Of a stretch of DNA of 64,000 nt, positions 54,756 through 63,312 are shown piece by piece. The stretch's first letter is position 1. Every line of letters begins with the position of its first letter. Origin of the DNA: Nocardioides albertanoniae (GTDB taxonomy: Bacteria > Actinomycetota > Actinomycetes > Propionibacteriales > Nocardioidaceae); assembly GCF_006716315.1 (NCBI RefSeq), contig NZ_VFOV01000001.1, positions 4,356,501-4,420,500 on the forward strand. Reading direction: 5' to 3'. The notes beneath the pieces were generated by a model. The model saw only the letters and a list, made by a program, of their open reading frames with translations. It did not search any database and had not been told where the DNA came from. A program made the translations under genes and the position numbers.

Positions 54756-56372
54756 TCAGCGTCGGCCGATCGCCTCGTGGAGCACCGAGCCGACATCCTC
54801 CGGTCGCTCCGCGACGTACGCCGCCCCGCCTGTCGCCTCGGCGATGGTGCGCAACGCTCCCATGTCGGCGTCGGCGGTGATCCCGACACCGATCACGCGC
54901 ACGGGTCGGTGGGGATCGGAGGCAGCCTTCAACCGGCGTACGAGCTCGGCCAGGTCCATCGAGTCGGCATCCTCGTTGGTGCCGTCGGTGAAGAGCAGCA
55001 CGGTGTTGGAGGCGAGCGGGTCGTAGGAGGCGACGGCAGCCTCGTAGGCGGCCAGCGTGGTGTCGTGCAGGGCGGTGCCGCCGCCGGTGCGGGCGGTGAG
55101 GCCGGCGATCTCCTTGGAGAGCAGGTCACGCTGCCCCTTCGTGCCGAGCGACCGGGTCGGCACGAGCGCGGCGTGGTCGCCGCCGAGCTTGCCCTCGGTC
55201 TCCTCGGAGAAGGCCCACAGCCCGATCGCCGCGGTGGCCGGCAGGTCCTTGATGGCTTCCGCGGCCGCCGCCTGGGTGAGCTGGAGCCGGGTGGTCACGC
55301 CGTCGCCCGAGGGGAAGGCCATCGACCCGGAGACGTCGATCGCGGCGATGCCCCGCGTCGGCCGCAGCCGCTGGCTCCACTCGGCGGCCGTCTTCTTCAC
55401 GGTGGCCGGGTCGACCTCGGTGAAGGCACCCACGTTGGGCGAGGGTTTGCCGGCGCCGGAGGTGCGGAAGCCGGCCTTCGTCAGCGTCTCGTCGGCGGCA
55501 TCGCTGTCGAGCACGCGCGCGAAGTTGGTGATCGAGGAGGCGAGGGTGTTGCGACGCGACGAGTTGGCGGTGAGGATGACCGGGTAGTCGAGCACCACGG
55601 TGCCTTCCTTCGGCGCGCTGGCCTTCAGCATCGGCGCATAGCTCGACCACTGCTGCTCGCTGGTCGCGGTCACGCCGCTCGCGACTGTGCGCAGCTCGGC
55701 GAGCCGGCCGGAGTCGGTGGGTGCGCTGCCGTCCTCGTCGGAGGCGATCCGGTCGGCGTACGACTTCAGCTTGGCGGCGTTCGCAGGGTTCGCCTCGCCC
55801 GCGATGACGGTGCCGAGCGCGCTCATCATCCGCTGAGGGTCGCCGACCAGCAGGTCGTCGTCGGCGAAAGCCTCCGCGTAGGACCTGCGGATCAGGCCGT
55901 CACCGGAGACGAGAACCACCGGCGAGGACGCCATCGACGACCGTAGGGTCACCGGCTCCTCGGCCGGACTGATCCGGTCGAGCCAACGCGAGGAGTCGGG
56001 GATCCATACGTCGGGCAGATCGTCACCGAGGGCCATCGGCGAGAGCACCTGGTCGGCCTCGGTCGCCTTGACCTCGATCTGCTTGCAGCCTGCGTCGTCG
56101 AGGATCTTGCGCAGGACCTTGGCCGCCTGGGGAGCCGCCGCGACGTTCATCTGCGGGCCCGTGCACGACCTGGTGACGGTCTGGGTGGCCTTGCCGCTGG
56201 TCACCATCGCGGTGGTCAGCAGGCACAGCGCCAGGACGCCGACGGCACCGGCGACGACCCCGATCGTCTGCTTCGTGAACCGCGGCTCGACCTCTGCCTC
56301 GGGCTCCGCAGGCGCCTCGGGCTCGATGATCGCGAGCGCCTTCGACGTGCTGCTGCCGGCCTTGCCGGACAT
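54756..56372 (-). CDS. membrane-anchored VWA/substrate-binding domain protein
   Basis: 538 aa from the ATG at 56372, preceded by AAGGGGAG. A single span (~residues 38-58, FTKQTIGVVAGAVGVLALCLL) is followed by a periplasmic solute-binding-like domain (NVAAAPQAAKVLRKIL, DLPDVWIPDSSRWL). The C-terminal VWA domain has the MIDAS motif IDVSGSM and TRTGGGTALHDTTL, LLFTDGTNED. It probably binds a ligand or partner at the cell surface. Gap of 93 bases to hflX; no common function is known. Confidence 0.88.
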   Translation of the reverse strand: MSGKAGSSTSKALAIIEPEAPAEPEAEVEPRFTKQTIGVVAGAVGVLALCLLTTAMVTSGKATQTVTRSCTGPQMNVAAAPQAAKVLRKILDDAGCKQIEVKATEADQVLSPMALGDDLPDVWIPDSSRWLDRISPAEEPVTLRSSMASSPVVLVSGDGLIRRSYAEAFADDDLLVGDPQRMMSALGTVIAGEANPANAAKLKSYADRIASDEDGSAPTDSGRLAELRTVASGVTATSEQQWSSYAPMLKASAPKEGTVVLDYPVILTANSSRRNTLASSITNFARVLDSDAADETLTKAGFRTSGAGKPSPNVGAFTEVDPATVKKTAAEWSQRLRPTRGIAAIDVSGSMAFPSGDGVTTRLQLTQAAAAEAIKDLPATAAIGLWAFSEETEGKLGGDHAALVPTRSLGTKGQRDLLSKEIAGLTARTGGGTALHDTTLAAYEAAVASYDPLASNTVLLFTDGTNEDADSMDLAELVRRLKAASDPHRPVRVIGVGITADADMGALRTIAEATGGAAYVAERPEDVGSVLHEAIGRR

Positions 56373-56475
56373 TCGAACTCCCCTTGCTCCGATACCCCGC
56401 GGGGCAGTCCCAGATGTCCGCGGCTGGCGCACACACTATCGGTGCGCCAGCCGACGGGGTAGCACCTGGCGTCTA

Positions 56476-57252
56476 CTACTTCGGAGGCATCCTGATGCCG
56501 CCGTCGACGCGGATCGTCTCGCCGTTCATGTAGTCGTTGGTCAGGCACTCGACGACCATGCTCGCGAGCTCCTCCGGCACGCCGAGACGACGCGGGAACA
56601 GCACGCTCTCGCCGAGCTTGGCCTTGAACGCCTCCGACTCCGGACCCTCGCCGTAGATCGGGGTGTCGATCAGCCCGGGGGCGACGGTGTTCACCCGGAT
56701 CCCCGACGCAGAGAGGTCGCGGGCGAGCGGCAGGGTGAGCCCGACGACGCCACCCTTCGACGAGGAGTAGGACACCTGCCCGATCTGACCGTCGAAGGCC
56801 GCCACGCTGGCCAGGTTGACGATCGCGCCGCGCTGCCCGTTGGCGTCGGGCTCGTTGCGGCTGATGAAGCTCGCCGCCTGGCGGCACATGTCGAAGGTGC
56901 CGATCAGGTTGATCGCGATGACCTTCTTGTATGCATCCAGGTCGTGCGCCGACGACACCTGGCCGTCACGCCCGATGGTGCGCTGAGCCCACCCGATCCC
57001 GGCCGAGTTGACCACCGCCTTGAGCGGCGCGACCTCGACGGCCCGCTCCACCGCGTTGGTGATCTGCTCGCTGTCGGTGACGTCAACGGGCACGAACAGC
57101 CCCTTGATCTCCTCGGCCAGCGCCTCGCCCTTGTCCTTCTGCATGTCCGCGACGATCACCGTCGCACCCTTGGCCGCCAACGCCCGGGCCGTAGCCGCCC
57201 CGATCCCGCTGGCCGCCCCCGTCACGATCGCTGTGCTATCAGTCAACTCCAT
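56476..57252 (-). CDS. short-chain dehydrogenase/reductase
   Basis: 258 aa from the ATG at 57252. NAD(P) site TGAASGIGAATARAL, then VDVTDSEQI and NSAGIG; catalytic SxxxxxxxxxxYSSSKGG (Ser in NLASVAAFDG, Tyr-Lys in VSYSSSKGG). The sequence is close to type-2 3-hydroxyacyl-CoA dehydrogenase (HSD17B10-like) SDRs, so 3-hydroxyacyl-CoA or steroid oxidation is plausible. Terminal GGIRMPPK is typical. Confidence 0.9.
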   Translation of the reverse strand: MELTDSTAIVTGAASGIGAATARALAAKGATVIVADMQKDKGEALAEEIKGLFVPVDVTDSEQITNAVERAVEVAPLKAVVNSAGIGWAQRTIGRDGQVSSAHDLDAYKKVIAINLIGTFDMCRQAASFISRNEPDANGQRGAIVNLASVAAFDGQIGQVSYSSSKGGVVGLTLPLARDLSASGIRVNTVAPGLIDTPIYGEGPESEAFKAKLGESVLFPRRLGVPEELASMVVECLTNDYMNGETIRVDGGIRMPPK

Positions 57253-57310
57253 GGGCAGCACCCTAGACGTGACCCCGACCACCGTTGGTGAATACCCGTT
57301 AACCATCTCA

Positions 57311-57524
57311 CCGAGAGGTCACTCCTGCAGGGTGAGAAGTCACGTACGCAGGGTGAGAAGTCACGTACGCGGGCCGAGAGGTCACCCCTGCAGGCCGAGA
57401 AGTCACGTACGCAGGTCGAGAGGTCTTTGGTGACTTCTCACCCTGCAGACCCGACGCATCGACCTGCAGAAGTGACGCCTCGACCTGCAGGGGGACGCCT
57501 CGACCTGCAGGGGTGACGTCTCGG
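57311..57524. repeat. ~21-bp tandem repeat array that reverses orientation
   Basis: Units start at 57311, 57332, 57353, 57374 and 57395 (all 21 bases, e.g. CCGAGAAGTCACGTACGCAGG), plus a partial unit from 57416. From ~57430 the same unit continues in reverse complement, marked by CTGCAG at 57443, 57464, 57485 and 57505. About ten units fill the gap between the SDR and dapF genes. There are no unique spacers. The inverted halves could form a long hairpin. Confidence 0.92.
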
Positions 57525-57531
57525 CGGAGGG

Positions 57532-58383
57532 TCAGAGGGTGGTGGTGCCTTCGGCGACGAGGAGGGCGGTGCCGGCGAGGAGGATGCGGTCGTCGGTGGT
57601 CCAGGTGACCTGGAGGGTGCCGCCGGGTACGTCGACGCGGTAGGTCACGTCGGCGTCACGCTCGCCGGCGAGACCGTCGGCCTCGGCGGCGGCGACCATG
57701 ACCGCGCAGGCGCCGGTGCCGCAGGAGCGGGTCTCGCCGGAGCCTCGCTCGAAGACGCGCATCGCGACATGTCGCTCGGCGACGCGGGCGAAGAACTCGA
57801 CGTTGACCCCGCGCGGATAGACGTCTTCGTCGAAGACCGGGGTGTCGTAGAGGTCGCCGACCGGGCCCTCGGGGTCGATCGACTCGACCTCGGCGGCGGC
57901 GTGCGGGTTGCCCATGTCGACGTTGGCGGCGGGCCAGAAGTGGTGGGCGACGCTGACCTGCGTCGCTCCGAGCAGCTTCGGGGAGCCCAGGTCGGCGGTC
58001 CAGATGTCGCCCGAGGCGCGCAGCGTCTTGTCGCCGGCGCGGGTGGCGAAGGTGATCTCGTCGCCGGCGAGACCTGCCGAGCGCAGATACTCGGCGAAGA
58101 CGCGGGTGCCGTTGCCGCACATCTCGGCGAGCGTGCCGTCGGCGTTGCGATAGTCCATGAACCACTCCGCATCGCTCACCGGCCGGTCCGGACCGTCGTA
58201 GTCAGCGGTGCGGATCACCCGCAGGATCCCGTCGGCACCGAGGCCGGCTCGGCGATCACACAGCCTCCGGACCCGGTCGGCCATCTCCGAGTCGGTCAGC
58301 GCGCCGTGCACCGAGCCGTCCAGGTCGGGCAGCAGCACGAAGTCGTTCTCCGTGCCGTGCCCCTTCACGAATGCGTACGTCAT
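57532..58383 (-). CDS. dapF: diaminopimelate epimerase
   Basis: 283 aa from the ATG at 58383. Both catalytic cysteines are seen: Cys89 in MCGNGTR and Cys221 in SCGTGAC. Other DapF signatures are KGHGTENDFVLL and MGNPHAA. It interconverts LL- and meso-diaminopimelate for lysine and peptidoglycan. The PPOX gene before it ends in TGATG (one-base overlap), so they are coupled. The repeat array begins 7 bases after its stop. Confidence 0.97.
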   Translation of the reverse strand: MTYAFVKGHGTENDFVLLPDLDGSVHGALTDSEMADRVRRLCDRRAGLGADGILRVIRTADYDGPDRPVSDAEWFMDYRNADGTLAEMCGNGTRVFAEYLRSAGLAGDEITFATRAGDKTLRASGDIWTADLGSPKLLGATQVSVAHHFWPAANVDMGNPHAAAEVESIDPEGPVGDLYDTPVFDEDVYPRGVNVEFFARVAERHVAMRVFERGSGETRSCGTGACAVMVAAAEADGLAGERDADVTYRVDVPGGTLQVTWTTDDRILLAGTALLVAEGTTTL

Positions 58384-59012
58384 CAGTAGAGGAACTTCGA
58401 GTAGGTGTCGGTGCGGTAGTAGTCCTCCATCTCCGCCAGGGTGCGCGCGTCCTTCTCGACCTCCTTGGCGATCACGGCGCGCTTGGGGAGGTGGTCGGGG
58501 TTCCAGGTCTCCGGGTCCCACAGGCCCGACCGCAGGAACGCCTTGGCGCAGTGGAAGAAGATGTCGTCGATGTCGACGACCAGGGCGAGGATCGGCCGCT
58601 TGCCCTTGACGACCATCTCGTCGAAGAACGGCGCGTCGGAGACAAGTCGCGCGCGGCCGTTGATGCGCAGCGTGTCGCCACGGCCGGGGATCAGGAAGTT
58701 GAGTCCGACGTGGGGGTTGGCGAGCACGTTGCGGTAGCCGTCGACACGTCGATTGCCGGGCCGTTCAGCGATCGCGATCGTCTTGTCGTCGATGACGTGC
58801 ACGAGCGAGCCGGCCGGGTCGCCCTTCGGCGAGGCGTCGCAGCTGCCGGAGTCGTCCGAGGTCGCGACCACGCAGAACGGGGTCGCCGCGAGCCACTCCC
58901 TGTCGATCTCGAGGAGCGCCGGACGCCCCTTGGTCACAGCCCGCTCGTGGGGGGTGCCGACCAGCTCGACGAGCTCGTCGACGGTGCTGATCTCGGTCCA
59001 GGTAGGGGTCAC
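58383..59012 (-). CDS. PPOX-type FMN-binding protein (MSMEG_1061-like)
   Basis: 209 aa. The split-barrel signature is CVVATSDDSGSCDASPKGDPAG, then IAIAERPGNRRVDGYRNVL and NPHVGLNFLIPGRGDTLRINGRA, cut here in parts. These match the MSMEG_1061 group of pyridoxamine-phosphate-oxidase-like flavoproteins. Substrate is unknown; F420 or FMN use is common in the fold. It is translationally coupled to the AraC-DinB gene upstream (4-base overlap) and to dapF downstream. Confidence 0.88.
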   Translation of the reverse strand: MTPTWTEISTVDELVELVGTPHERAVTKGRPALLEIDREWLAATPFCVVATSDDSGSCDASPKGDPAGSLVHVIDDKTIAIAERPGNRRVDGYRNVLANPHVGLNFLIPGRGDTLRINGRARLVSDAPFFDEMVVKGKRPILALVVDIDDIFFHCAKAFLRSGLWDPETWNPDHLPKRAVIAKEVEKDARTLAEMEDYYRTDTYSKFLY

Positions 59013-59986
59013 GCGCCTATCGTAGGAGGCGGCACCTCACCCCGGCGAGCCCGCAGCCACTCGATCGGGTCGCCCCGGTCGACCTCGACACCGGCCATTC
59101 GGAGCATCGCCCTGGCGAGCAGACGCCGATGAGCGGCGTACGTCAGGACGTGGGCGACCACCGACCCGATCTGGAAGCTCTCCGGCGGCTCGCACAGCGC
59201 GTCGACGAGCCGGTCCTCCCAGGCTCCGCGCCGCTCGATGTCGCGTACGACGGCGAGCCATCGCGCGCCCACGGCCTCGTGCTGGTCGATCAGCGCAGCG
59301 ACGTCGTCCGAGCGGTCGCGGGCCGGCATCGAGAGGCCCTCGATGGAGGCGACCCAGCACTCCTTGGCCCACACGGTGGCCTCCAGCACCTGGATGAGCG
59401 ACTCCTCCGGTCCGTCCCACTCCAGCACCACGCGGCCCGGCAACCGCACCTCCGCGAGCACGTCGGCAGACAGCCCCGAGGCCTGCTCGAGCAGCGCCCG
59501 GGTGTCGTCGAGGTCGTGCATCACCAGCTGCTCGGTCAGCGGCGAGAGCACCTGCTCCTGGGAGTCGACCCACAGCGACTCGGGCGGATGGAAGTGGATG
59601 CCGTTGGGAGCCGGCAGCCAGTGGCTGGCCGCGGCGGTGCTCGGCGGGTGTCCGAAGGCCTTGGCGAAGGCGCGCGAGAACCCTTCCAGCGACTCATATC
59701 CGGCCGCCCACGCCGCGTCGGTCACCGTGCCGCCGTGCCGCAGCTGCCACGCGGACCGCTCCAGCATCACCCGGCGCCGCATCGCCACCGGCGGCTCGCC
59801 CGCGCCCCGGGAGAGCATCCGGTTGAAGTGGTAGGGCGAGGTGAAGGCGTCCCCCGCCATCTGCGCCAACGTGCGCGGGGTGCCGTCGTCGGCGCCGTCG
59901 AGCACCGCGTCCAACAGCTCACGCAGGCGGTCGCGGCGGCTCCCGCTCGTCTCCCCCGGCTCGCTCACGTCTCCAGTCTGACCCAC
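59009..59986 (-). CDS. AraC-type HTH protein with C-terminal DinB-like domain
   Basis: 325 aa, GTG start at 59986; a GTG at 59968 (VSEPGETSG) is an alternative. The N-terminal ~110 residues carry the AraC double HTH: TLAQMAGDAFTSPYHFNRML, then VTDAAWAAGYESLEGFSRAFAKAFG. The C-terminal ~170 residues look like a DinB four-helix domain (SLIQVLEATVWAKECW, SVVAHVLTYAAHRRLLARAML) with His residues at ligand-like positions. Such fusions probably sense a thiol or metal. It overlaps the PPOX gene by 4 bases, so they act as one operon with dapF. Confidence 0.85.
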   Translation of the reverse strand: MGQTGDVSEPGETSGSRRDRLRELLDAVLDGADDGTPRTLAQMAGDAFTSPYHFNRMLSRGAGEPPVAMRRRVMLERSAWQLRHGGTVTDAAWAAGYESLEGFSRAFAKAFGHPPSTAAASHWLPAPNGIHFHPPESLWVDSQEQVLSPLTEQLVMHDLDDTRALLEQASGLSADVLAEVRLPGRVVLEWDGPEESLIQVLEATVWAKECWVASIEGLSMPARDRSDDVAALIDQHEAVGARWLAVVRDIERRGAWEDRLVDALCEPPESFQIGSVVAHVLTYAAHRRLLARAMLRMAGVEVDRGDPIEWLRARRGEVPPPTIGA

Positions 59987-60037
59987 GAGGAGACGTACGC
60001 ACCCGACCGATCTTGCTCGAGTCCTGCTCAGCGCTGC

Positions 60038-61030
60038 TCAGGCCGAGACCGCCCGCACCGCCTCGAGGGCCTTCTCGACGCGCCCGGGGTCGTCGAACGC
60101 GACCCAAACGACGCGTGAATCCTTGCGGAACCAGGCGTCCTGGCGACGCGCGAACTGGCGGGTCCTGATGACGGTGCGCTCCTTCGCCTCCGACAACGTC
60201 ATCGACCCGGTCAGATGAGCGGCGACCTCCCGATAGCCGATCGCAGCCATGGCGGTCCTCGACAACGTCCGGTCGCCCTCGAGGAGGCCGGCCACCTCGT
60301 CGACGAAGCCGGCCTCGAACATCTCCGCGACGCGCTGACGGATGCGGGAGTCGAGCTGCTCGCGGGAGATGTCGACACCGATCTGGATCGACGCCGGGTC
60401 GTGGTAGACCTGCTCGGGCAGGGTGGCGCTGAACGGCTGACCGGTCAGCTCGATGACCTCCAGGGCACGTACGACGCGGCGACCGTTGTCGACCTCGATC
60501 CGGTCCGCGGACGCCGGGTCGAGCTCACGAAGTCGGTCATGAAGTGCCTTCTCACCTGCGGTTTCGAGCTCGCCCTCCAGACGCTCGCGCACCGCCGACG
60601 ACGTGCCGGGGAAGTCGAAACGATCCAGGATCGCCCGGGTGTAGAGGGCACTGCCGCCGACCAGCACGGGCACCTTCCCCGCCTCTCGAAGCGTGGCGAT
60701 CACACCACGAGCGAGGCCTTGGAACTCGGCGACCGAGGCCGGCTCGGTGACATCGAGGAGGTCGAGCAGATGATGGGTGATCCCACGCCGCTCGTCGAGC
60801 GGCAGCTTCGCGGTGCCGACGTCCATCCCCCGATATACCTGCATCGCGTCGGTGTTGATCACCTCACCGTCGAGCGCCTCGGCGAGGTCGAGGGAGAGCG
60901 ACGTCTTACCCGCCGCGGTGGCGCCGACGACGGCCACGATCGGAGCCTCGGACAGGGCAGAAGATCCCTGCTCGACTAGTCCGTGCAGGTCATCCGGGTC
61001 GCGTGTCCCCCTGTTGCTCGCGTACTGCAT
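60038..61030 (-). CDS. miaA: tRNA dimethylallyltransferase
   Basis: 330 aa from the ATG at 61030; a further upstream extension is not credible. P-loop GATAAGKTSL, the tRNA/DMAPP-site DAMQVYRGMDVGTAK, HHLLDLLDV, VLVGGSALYTRAIL and RTRQFARRQDAWFRKD are in order. It adds dimethylallyl to A37 of tRNAs reading U-starting codons; MiaB at the right end of the window then methylthiolates the product. It starts 59 bases from the divergent small antitoxin-like gene. Confidence 0.97.
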   Translation of the reverse strand: MQYASNRGTRDPDDLHGLVEQGSSALSEAPIVAVVGATAAGKTSLSLDLAEALDGEVINTDAMQVYRGMDVGTAKLPLDERRGITHHLLDLLDVTEPASVAEFQGLARGVIATLREAGKVPVLVGGSALYTRAILDRFDFPGTSSAVRERLEGELETAGEKALHDRLRELDPASADRIEVDNGRRVVRALEVIELTGQPFSATLPEQVYHDPASIQIGVDISREQLDSRIRQRVAEMFEAGFVDEVAGLLEGDRTLSRTAMAAIGYREVAAHLTGSMTLSEAKERTVIRTRQFARRQDAWFRKDSRVVWVAFDDPGRVEKALEAVRAVSA

Positions 61031-61089
61031 GTGGTTAGTGTGGCTGGAAGTCGGCTCAAAACGGGAGCCACCGATCCAGAGGGGGAAGC

Positions 61090-61296
61090 ATGAGCTTCTT
61101 GGACAAGGCAAAGGATCTCGCCAACAAGGGCGTCGACAAGGTCGGCTCCGACAAGGTCGGAGAGGGCCTCGACAAGGCCGGCGACTTCGCCGACGAGAAG
61201 ACCGGCGGCAAGTACGGCGAGCACATCGACAAGGGTGTCGACGCCGCGAAGGAGCACGCGGAGGGCCTGGACGGCGGCGACAACAACAACAACTGA
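61090..61296 (+). CDS. Rv0909-like small antitoxin-type protein
   Basis: 68 aa: MSFLDKAKDLANKGVDKVG, then KAGDFADEKTGGKYGEHIDK, and a Gly/Asn tail. This amphipathic, Lys/Asp-rich form is that of Rv0909-type 'antitoxins' of actinobacteria. No toxin gene adjoins it (divergent miaA; repeat protein downstream), so it is an orphan or has another role. AGGGGGAAGC precedes the ATG. Confidence 0.75.
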   Translation: MSFLDKAKDLANKGVDKVGSDKVGEGLDKAGDFADEKTGGKYGEHIDKGVDAAKEHAEGLDGGDNNNN

Positions 61297-61313
61297 TCCA
61301 GGCACGACCCCGA

Positions 61314-61346
61314 GACGGGGAGCGACCCACCGGGTCGCTCCCCGTC
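61314..61346 (+). terminator. terminator after the antitoxin-like gene
   Basis: GACGGGGAGCGACCC (61314-61328), loop ACC, GGGTCGCTCCCCGTC (61332-61346): perfect 15-bp stem followed by TTGCGTTT. The stretch to 61550 holds no gene. Confidence 0.88.
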
Positions 61347-61550
61347 TTGCGTTTCCGGAGCGTTACCCGACGACGACATTTTACCGTGCATTTATCGAAA
61401 CACCGTTAACGACCTGTTGCCACATGTGCTGTCACGTGGAACGGTCGAGGTGGATTCATCCTGCCCCCGCCGGGGGCAACCGGGGGGAGGAGCCTGCAGT
61501 GCACGCTCCTAATCCGGTCACAGCAATACGACTCGGAAGTGTGGACCACC

Positions 61551-62156
61551 ATGTCTGAGAACTACGGCAACAGCGACGACCAGCAGAACTTCGGCCAGGA
61601 GGGTGGCCAGCAGCAGGAGCAGTCCAACCAGGGCGGCTTCGGCAACGAGCAGCAGGGCGGCCAGCAGCAGGAGCAGTCCAGCCAGGGCGGCTTCGGTGGC
61701 GAGCAGCAGGACCAGGGCGGCTCGTTCGGCGGCTCCGAGGGTGGCCAGCAGCAGGAGCAGGGTGGCTTCGGCAACGAGCAGTCCCAGGGCGGCCAGTCCG
61801 AGGGCGGCTTCGGCGGCGACCAGGGCGGCCAGTCCGAGGGCGGCTTCGGCGGCGAGCAGCAGCAGGAGCAGGGCAGCCAGTTCGGCGGCTCCGAGGGCGG
61901 CCAGCAGCAGGAGCAGGGCTTCGGCGGCGACCAGGGCGGCCAGTCCGAGGGCGGCTTCGGCGGCGAGCAGCAGCAGGAGCAGGGCAGCCAGTTCGGCGGC
62001 TCCGAGGGCGGCCAGCAGCAGGAGCAGGGCTTCGGCGGCGAGCAGGGCGGCCAGTCCGAGGGCGGCTTCGGCGGCGAGCAGCAGCAGGAGCAGGGCAACC
62101 AGGGTGGCTACGGCAACGAGCCGCAGGGCGGCGACCAGGGCCAGTCGCAGTACTGA
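61551..62156 (+). CDS. Gln/Gly/Glu/Phe-rich tandem-repeat protein
   Basis: 201 aa, almost wholly repeats of GG(Q/F)-type units such as EGGFGGEQQQEQG and GSQFGGSEGG. No membrane span, signal peptide or folded domain is seen. Two 37-residue copies (61824-61934 and 61935-62045) and a partial third are nearly identical at the DNA level, so the array is likely recent or length-variable. The Phe-Gly/Gln pattern is that of disordered, possibly phase-separating proteins. A GTG at 61539 could add four residues. Function unknown. Confidence 0.8.
   Translation: MSENYGNSDDQQNFGQEGGQQQEQSNQGGFGNEQQGGQQQEQSSQGGFGGEQQDQGGSFGGSEGGQQQEQGGFGNEQSQGGQSEGGFGGDQGGQSEGGFGGEQQQEQGSQFGGSEGGQQQEQGFGGDQGGQSEGGFGGEQQQEQGSQFGGSEGGQQQEQGFGGEQGGQSEGGFGGEQQQEQGNQGGYGNEPQGGDQGQSQY
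61824..62045 (+). repeat. two tandem 111-bp units inside the Q/G-rich gene
   Basis: Copies at 61824-61934 and 61935-62045 differ at very few bases (one near the end, GAC to GAG); a third, partial copy extends to ~62102. Both are in the protein's reading frame (37 codons). Confidence 0.85.
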
Positions 62157-62198
62157 CCTGAGCCTGGGGCAGCACTGCTGAGCCAGCACCACAACGAT

Positions 62199-62230
62199 CG
62201 AGCGCCGAGCCCGCGAGGGCTCGGCGCTCG
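62199..62230. terminator. bidirectional terminator between repeat protein and M43 protease genes
   Basis: CGAGCGCCGAGCCC (62199-62212), loop GCGA, GGGCTCGGCGCTCG (62217-62230): perfect 14-bp stem. Confidence 0.85.
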
Positions 62231-62248
62231 ACGTATCTCAGCGAAGGA

Positions 62249-63181
62249 TCAGGCGCGGTACGCGACCCATCCGTCGATCATGCGCTGCACCTGACCCGGC
62301 GTGAACTCGTCCATGCACGCGTCCTCGGTGTAGTCCATGAAGTTGTGGATCGGGTCGAGCCCCGGAGCCGTGCAGGTGTCGGACCCCTCGGGGCATCCGA
62401 AGGCCGGCGCCGCCTCCGCCGGGGTGTCGCTGACTTGGTCGCCCTGACCGCTGCAGCCGCCCTGGAAGGTGTGGTAGAGGTGCAGCCAGTGACCGACCTC
62501 GTGCGTGGCCGTGTCGCCCTCGTCGTACGGCGCCGCCGATCCACCGGGCAGCGACTCCCCGAGGATGACCACGCCGTCCTGCGAGGAGATCTTCTTGGCC
62601 GGGAAGGTGGCCCAGCCGAGCAGGCCGTCGTCGATCTCGCCGAGGTAGATGTTGAGCGCGTTGTCACCGCCCTGACGCAGGGTCGACTTCATCTCACGCT
62701 CACCGCTCGACCCGGAGATGATCGGATACCAGTCCGGGTTGATCGTGGTCTCCTGGCCGGCGACCTCGAAGGAGAACGGCGTGCCGGCGTACGCCGCGTT
62801 GAGCACGTCGATCTGGGCGTCGATGTTGGCCTGCGGGATCGCGCCGGTGGTGGCGTCCTCCTGGATGACGTGCACGTAGGTCGGGATGGTCGTCGGGCCG
62901 AGGTCGGCGCCGCCGCCCTTCTTCCCCTTCGCCGCCAGCGCGTCGTCGAGCGCCTTCTCCTTGGCCGCGGCCTGCGAGCGGGTCAGGTGGTTGGTGTCGT
63001 GGACCTTCTTGGTGCCGTCGGCGACACGAGCGGCTCCGCCCGCGGCGGGGTCGAAGCAGGCACCGCCTCCTGCTGCCGCCTGGATCGCGGTCGCGGGCGC
63101 CGCAGCGGCCAGACCTGATGCCACGAGCACACCGAGTGCGCCCATCGCTGCTGCTCTGCTTGCCAGCTTGGGAATCGACAT
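62249..63181 (-). CDS. secreted M43-type zinc metalloprotease
   Basis: 310 aa with a signal peptide (residues ~1-33). The zinc motif HEVGHWLHLYH has His227, Glu228, His231 and His237; the usual Gly at 234 is His. A disulfide-type GGCSGQGD and Met-turn NFMDYTEDACM follow, as in pappalysin/cytophagalysin-like M43 enzymes. It is probably an exported calcium-stabilised protease. It is convergent with the repeat protein. Confidence 0.92.
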   Translation of the reverse strand: MSIPKLASRAAAMGALGVLVASGLAAAAPATAIQAAAGGGACFDPAAGGAARVADGTKKVHDTNHLTRSQAAAKEKALDDALAAKGKKGGGADLGPTTIPTYVHVIQEDATTGAIPQANIDAQIDVLNAAYAGTPFSFEVAGQETTINPDWYPIISGSSGEREMKSTLRQGGDNALNIYLGEIDDGLLGWATFPAKKISSQDGVVILGESLPGGSAAPYDEGDTATHEVGHWLHLYHTFQGGCSGQGDQVSDTPAEAAPAFGCPEGSDTCTAPGLDPIHNFMDYTEDACMDEFTPGQVQRMIDGWVAYRA

Positions 63182-63312
63182 GGGGGTATCCCTTCCTGAG
63201 ACAAAGTTGCCTCAGGTTAGGGCAGAAATACGGCCGAGCAGAGGGGTTGCTCGCAGAATTTGCCGTTCGTGCGGCCTCCGCCCGAACGACCTGCCGTGTT
63301 CAGTGGCCAGGC

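Noticed and set aside
57311..57524. Possible CRISPR array
   Set aside because: Repeats are directly adjacent with no unique spacers and switch orientation mid-way.
61090..61296. Toxin partner for the antitoxin-like protein
   Set aside because: Neighbours are miaA (divergent) and a repeat protein; no toxin-type gene is adjacent.
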